DNA of 64,000 nt. Source: Lachnospiraceae bacterium. GTDB lineage: Bacteria > Bacillota > Clostridia > Lachnospirales > Lachnospiraceae. Location: the NCBI GenBank assembly GCA_022790855.1, contig JAAVYA010000027.1, positions 1 to 64,000 on the forward strand, given 5' to 3'. Positions within the stretch are counted from its first letter, which is position 1. Each line of letters begins with the position of its first letter. The position numbers and the translations under genes are program-made. The notes under the pieces are model-generated. The model made no database searches and was not told the DNA's origin. It saw only the letters and a program-made list of their open reading frames with translations. Shown here piece after piece: positions 60,432 to 64,000 of this stretch.

Positions 60432-61316
60432 ATGGAAAAATGGGAAGTAAGGGCGCATATGCATGTGGGAAAAAGGATACAAAAAATGGTTTGCCTGGGG
60501 GTGTTGTTGGCAATGGCCTTCCTGTCCCTGGGGCCTCTGGTGTTTTTGATGGGAGGCAGCCTGATGGGAAGCAATGAGATCGCAGACTGTATCGGCCCGG
60601 TAATCAGGGGAGGAGATGGTTACGCCGTCTGGCGGCTGTTTCCTATGTACCCTACCTTGAAGCATTTGGTGGAAGTATTTTTTGATTCACCGGAATTTTT
60701 CCGGATGTTTTGGAATTCCATGAAGATCACGGCAGGGACTCTTTTGGGACAGTTTTTGGTTGGGATGCCTTCTGCCTGGGGATTGGCGCATTATTCTTTT
60801 CCGGGGAAAAAAGCGGTCTATATGTTGTATATCGTACTTATGATGATGCCGTTTCAGGTAACTATGCTTTCGGAATATCTTGTTTTGGATATGCTGGGCA
60901 TAATGGATACCTTATGGGCGATTATTTTGCCGGGAGTATTTTCCACCTTTTCCGTATTTATCATGTACCGCTTTTTTGGTGGAATCCCGGATGCAGTCAT
61001 AGAGGCGGCCAGATGCGATGGAGCAGGGGAATTTCAGATTTTTTGGAGGATAGGAATTCCCCTGGGATCTTCAGGGATTATTTCCGCAATGGTACTGCAG
61101 TTTTTGGAGTGCTGGAACTTAATGGAACAGCCAATGACATTTTTAAAGACAAAAAGCCTTTGGCCCCTGTCTTTGTATTTGCCACAAATCAGTATGGAGA
61201 AAGCAGGATTCGCCCTTTGTGCTTCCATGGTGACGCTGCTTCCGGCGCTTTTGGTATTTTTGGCCGGTTCCGATTATCTGGAGCAGGGGATTGTAGCTGC
61301 GGCGGTAAAAGAATAA
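60432..61316 (+). CDS. Carbohydrate ABC transporter permease (MalG type)
   Basis: 294 residues with six helices, GAGG 7 bp before ATG 60432. The EAA loop is IEAARCDGAGEFQIFWRIGIP. FWNSMKITAGTLLGQFLVGM and MPSAWGLAHYSFPGKKA are characteristic of MalG/UgpE subunits. It forms the translocation pore with the MalF-type protein. The next gene begins 56 bp later on the same strand. Confidence 0.93.
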   Translation: MEKWEVRAHMHVGKRIQKMVCLGVLLAMAFLSLGPLVFLMGGSLMGSNEIADCIGPVIRGGDGYAVWRLFPMYPTLKHLVEVFFDSPEFFRMFWNSMKITAGTLLGQFLVGMPSAWGLAHYSFPGKKAVYMLYIVLMMMPFQVTMLSEYLVLDMLGIMDTLWAIILPGVFSTFSVFIMYRFFGGIPDAVIEAARCDGAGEFQIFWRIGIPLGSSGIISAMVLQFLECWNLMEQPMTFLKTKSLWPLSLYLPQISMEKAGFALCASMVTLLPALLVFLAGSDYLEQGIVAAAVKE

Positions 61317-61372
61317 TGCAGGGCGGGGAGGGACGGACATAGTTATCGGCCCACACCGCCTGATGGGCAGGA

Positions 61373-63031
61373 GTGAAAAATTTGAATAAAAGAAAATGGA
61401 ACATAAGGGAACGGCTGTCTGGACTTATGTATGATAGGCGCCAGGCGGTGATAGAAGATAAGATCCATGTCATAGAGGATAAAAAGACGAACTGGAAAAA
61501 CAGCGCTTTGAAGGGATTTATCGCTTTGTTGATGGTAATGCTGGCGTTTACGGTGATTTCCCGGGGAGCAGCATCTGTTTCGGTGATTCAGGTGGAGGTA
61601 GAGACGCCGGCTCCCAGAAAGATCGAGCATATCGTGGAGGGACAAGGAACGGTGGAAAAGAACCGGGAGCTGGCGGTTTTGACTCAGCCGGATATTTTGG
61701 TGAAGACGATCTATGTAAGCGTTGGAGAGACGGTGCGTCAAGGAGATATGCTGGCATTGCTGGATCCAGAGAGCATTGAGGAACGAATAGAGGAGCTGGA
61801 GCATGAAATTCAAATCCTGAAACTGCAGAATGAAGCGGCAGGGAGCGCGGCGGCAAAAGAACAGCAGGGAAGGGAGAAGGAAAAACAGAGGGCCCAGGAG
61901 GATTATAACCGTACCATGGAAGAACAGGGAAGTCTGGTAGCTCAGGCGGAAGAAGATTTGCGCCGGGCTCAGGATGCATTGGCCGCCTTTGAACAGCAGC
62001 AGGCTGCGCCCTCTCAGGAGCCTCCGGCAGACGACCCGGCTACTGACCCGCAGCCGGAAGACCAAGAAGAGACAGAGGAGCAGGAGAAACCAGAGAGAAA
62101 GAATGAGCAGGACATTTCAGAGGGTATAAAAGACGAGGGTGTGACTCAGGGAATGATACCGTATGATCAAGGCGCACCCGCCCAGGAACCGGAAGCGACA
62201 GGAACGGATGCTCAAGCACAGCAGGATCAGGCAGAAATAGAACGAGCGGCCCTGGAAGAGGGCGTACGTTCGGCTCACCGTGCATTGGAAGAGGCCTTGC
62301 GGAGCCAGGAAAAAGCCAGGACAGATGCGGCCCGCCGCATAGAGGATGCAGGAACCGGCGGCACAACGGACAATACGTCCCAGATCAACGGAATTACCAT
62401 AGAAGATAAATTGAAAGAACAGAACAAACTAAAGGAGCTAAAAGAAAACGGCGGCTCTATCCTTGCCCCAGTGGACGGTGTAGTTACACAGATGAATATT
62501 GTCACCGGACAACGGACGACGGATACCGCAGCCTTCACCATGGCAGATATTACTTCCGGCATGCGCTATGTCGCCCAAATTGAAGAGGAGGACGCAAAAT
62601 ACCTTGCAGCGGGAGAGGCCGTAAGCTTAAAAGCAGGCGGAAAAGTTTATGCAGACCTTAAGGTGCTTCATATGGAACCGGATGAAGAGAATGGGATGGT
62701 TACTGTAACCATCCTGCTGGAGCAAGGAACCTTGTCCATAGGGGATACGGCCACACTGGAAGCAGTAAAACAGTCAGATACCTATCCCTTGACGCTTCCC
62801 ATTGGAGCAGTCCATTCCGAAAACGGGAAGTATTATGTGTATGTATTGGAAGAAGAGGAAACGGTATTGGGTACACAGCTAACCACCCGACGGGTAGACG
62901 TGACGGTAGAGGAACAAAACGGCCAGTTTGCGGCTGTTACATCAGAATTGCTTTCGGACAGTTCCCGGGTGATCACAGACAGCGAAGGTTATATTCAGGC
63001 AGGCGACCGTGTGCGTCTGCGGGAATCATGA
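61373..63031 (+). CDS. Membrane-fusion/HlyD-type adaptor protein
   Basis: 552 residues from GTG 61373; a TTG at 61382 has better spacing from AGGAG, so the true start is uncertain. A 50-residue basic cytoplasmic segment and one helix (about 46-64) come first. A barrel-sandwich half follows (VEGQGTVEKNRELAVLTQPD, VSVGETVRQGDMLALLDPES), then a coiled coil (about 138-340) broken by a Glu/Pro/Gln-rich insert near 205-295, and the second sandwich half (GGSILAPVDGVVTQMNIVTG). Such adaptors normally pair with an exporter; here they follow a sugar importer. Confidence 0.82.
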   Translation: MKNLNKRKWNIRERLSGLMYDRRQAVIEDKIHVIEDKKTNWKNSALKGFIALLMVMLAFTVISRGAASVSVIQVEVETPAPRKIEHIVEGQGTVEKNRELAVLTQPDILVKTIYVSVGETVRQGDMLALLDPESIEERIEELEHEIQILKLQNEAAGSAAAKEQQGREKEKQRAQEDYNRTMEEQGSLVAQAEEDLRRAQDALAAFEQQQAAPSQEPPADDPATDPQPEDQEETEEQEKPERKNEQDISEGIKDEGVTQGMIPYDQGAPAQEPEATGTDAQAQQDQAEIERAALEEGVRSAHRALEEALRSQEKARTDAARRIEDAGTGGTTDNTSQINGITIEDKLKEQNKLKELKENGGSILAPVDGVVTQMNIVTGQRTTDTAAFTMADITSGMRYVAQIEEEDAKYLAAGEAVSLKAGGKVYADLKVLHMEPDEENGMVTVTILLEQGTLSIGDTATLEAVKQSDTYPLTLPIGAVHSENGKYYVYVLEEEETVLGTQLTTRRVDVTVEEQNGQFAAVTSELLSDSSRVITDSEGYIQAGDRVRLRES

Positions 63032-63885
63032 AAAAGTATGCCGGGCAGGCCATATGTGTACTCTGCCTGGCCTTGGCCGTAGCTGTAATAGGGAAGGGAA
63101 AGATTATGTTAAACCGGGCCGGGCAGTATACGGAACAGGTAACGCTGCTATTACAGGAACCTGTTGATGAAAAAACAGTGGAAATCATGAGAGAACTGGA
63201 AGGAACCCAGGGAGAGCCAGTATCCTTTACGGCATGGAGAGAAGAAAAAGACCAAAGGATTCAGGCGGAGGAAACAGGAAATGACACATGGGCCAATTTG
63301 CTGTATATTTCCGGATCCTCAGAATTGCTTCTTCCCTATGGGAAAATTTTATCTCCGGAGGATTCCGCTGGATGCCTTGTGGATGCGGAGACGGCGTCGG
63401 AGCTGTTCGGCAGCCCCAGGGTAGAAGGAATGGTTATCCTGGCGGAAGGGGAGAAAAGAGTCATACGGGGGGTATTTTCCGCTCCAAAACGTATGATCAT
63501 CCTACAGGGCTCCGGAAAGGGGCAGGAAGGATTTCGTCGAATGGCATTGCAGCGTATCTCGGGGCAGCCGATCAAAGCTTTAGGAGAAAAATTTTTCATG
63601 CGCCATGGTCTTAACGGCTCATTGCTTCGCTGGGATCTAAGTGGAGGATTTTCCTGGGTTCAAGAGCTGGTTCCTGGAAAATGGTCTGATTTTTCAGGAT
63701 GGAAAAACAACCTGCAGGAAAAATCCAAAGAACTGGAGCTGATAGCCAGGACAGAAAAAAGTACGTTGGAGCTGGAATATTTGAGACTACAAAAAAAGGG
63801 AGTTATTTGCCTTATCATAGGAGGTATCCTGGTTTGGGGAGAAGTTTTTGTTTTACTGGGGAAGATTTATCAAAAAAAGTATTGA
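63028..63885 (+). CDS. Membrane protein with MacB-like extracytoplasmic domain
   Basis: 285 residues, overlapping the adaptor gene by 4 bp (ATGA). One N-terminal helix (about 5-27), an extracytoplasmic domain, and one C-terminal helix (about 258-279). The middle segment DSAGCLVDAETASELFGSPR then GEKRVIRGVFSAPKRM matches the MacB periplasmic core pattern (activation of a subunit, FG-x3-G, new value). The FtsX helices that normally follow are absent. It probably pairs with the adaptor. Family assignment is moderate. Confidence 0.6.
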   Translation: MKKYAGQAICVLCLALAVAVIGKGKIMLNRAGQYTEQVTLLLQEPVDEKTVEIMRELEGTQGEPVSFTAWREEKDQRIQAEETGNDTWANLLYISGSSELLLPYGKILSPEDSAGCLVDAETASELFGSPRVEGMVILAEGEKRVIRGVFSAPKRMIILQGSGKGQEGFRRMALQRISGQPIKALGEKFFMRHGLNGSLLRWDLSGGFSWVQELVPGKWSDFSGWKNNLQEKSKELELIARTEKSTLELEYLRLQKKGVICLIIGGILVWGEVFVLLGKIYQKKY

Positions 63886-63915
63886 CTCCTACCTTACGTC
63901 ATAGTTTAAGATCCT

Positions 63916-63976
63916 ATTATAGGAACCCCTTCGGGAACCCTATAATCAGATTTACGGCGCAGAACCGGCGCCTTTT
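63916..63976 (+). terminator. Two consecutive hairpins after the sugar-ABC operon
   Basis: ATTATAGG (63916-63923) pairs with CCTATAAT (63939-63946). Then GGCGC (63956-63960) pairs with GCGCC (63968-63972), followed by TTTT. The second is a plausible intrinsic terminator; it closes the operon 70 bp after the last gene. A third stem, AACTTGC/GCAAGTT (63982-63998), lies at the very edge of the window. Confidence 0.65.
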
Positions 63977-64000
63977 ATCAAAACTTGCTTTGCAAGTTCT

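Noticed and set aside
1-64000. CRISPR arrays, tRNA or rRNA genes, intact transposases or phage genes
   Set aside because: No regularly spaced repeats, cloverleaf sequences, conserved rRNA blocks or recombinase motifs were seen by reading; small RNAs cannot be excluded without a covariance search.

Overview
The window looks like a low-to-mid GC Gram-positive anaerobe of the class Clostridia, most like a gut Lachnospiraceae. This rests on strong GGAGG-type ribosome binding sites, tight operons, an EpsG-type capsule locus, an AbgA/YfcC peptide-scavenging operon, Pta/Buk-type fermentation genes and a typical 166-bp foldback repeat. The assignment is inference from gene style; there is no rRNA or marker gene. 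No tRNA, rRNA, CRISPR array or intact insertion sequence was seen.

Region 1 (1-17.6 kb) is an exopolysaccharide/capsule locus on the + strand. It opens with a helicase carrying four helicase-associated repeats, 1 bp from a sugar aminotransferase. Relics of a second phosphoglycosyltransferase and a second aminotransferase follow, then an intact priming phosphoglycosyltransferase. A sugar-modification block comes next (GNAT, PLP-fold protein, FemAB-like protein), then glycosyltransferases, an EpsG-like polymerase, a Wzx flippase, a DUF1919 protein, a hexapeptide acyltransferase and UDP-sugar dehydrogenase. From about 7.2 to 16.3 kb the DNA is clearly more AT-rich than the flanks.

Region 2 (17.6-31.3 kb) holds an orphan YefM-type antitoxin inside a short direct repeat, a MarR plus membrane-anchored Ntn-type amidohydrolase operon, and a TetR plus class A PBP operon. 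It also holds a MocR / AbgA-like hydrolase / YfcC transporter operon, an MFS transporter, a membrane diguanylate cyclase and a chemotaxis-receptor relic. Region 3 (31.4-42.4 kb) has a UroD-type methyltransferase converging on a sodium:solute symporter that is followed by two roughly 35-residue single-helix proteins. A LysR gene comes next, then a PucR/response regulator/histidine kinase/ABC exporter block.

Region 4 (42.6-57 kb) holds two membrane proteins of unknown role, a 166-bp foldback element, a PNPOx-like protein and a ROK glucokinase. It also has a compact operon of thiolase, DUF35 protein, acyl carrier protein, phosphotransacetylase, holo-ACP synthase and butyrate kinase. After it come a PadR/HAAS/DUF1648 operon, Rrf2 regulator, AAA-DUF4143 ATPase and CysK. 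Region 5 (55-64 kb) is a two-component system divergent from a sugar-ABC operon (binding lipoprotein and two permeases). That operon continues into a membrane-fusion-type protein and a protein with a MacB-like extracytoplasmic domain, and no ATPase is encoded.

The least explained items are the thiolase/ACP/acyl-kinase operon, the microproteins behind the symporter, a MocR regulator without its PLP lysine, and two sets of 11-bp-phased direct repeats that look like OmpR-family response-regulator sites.
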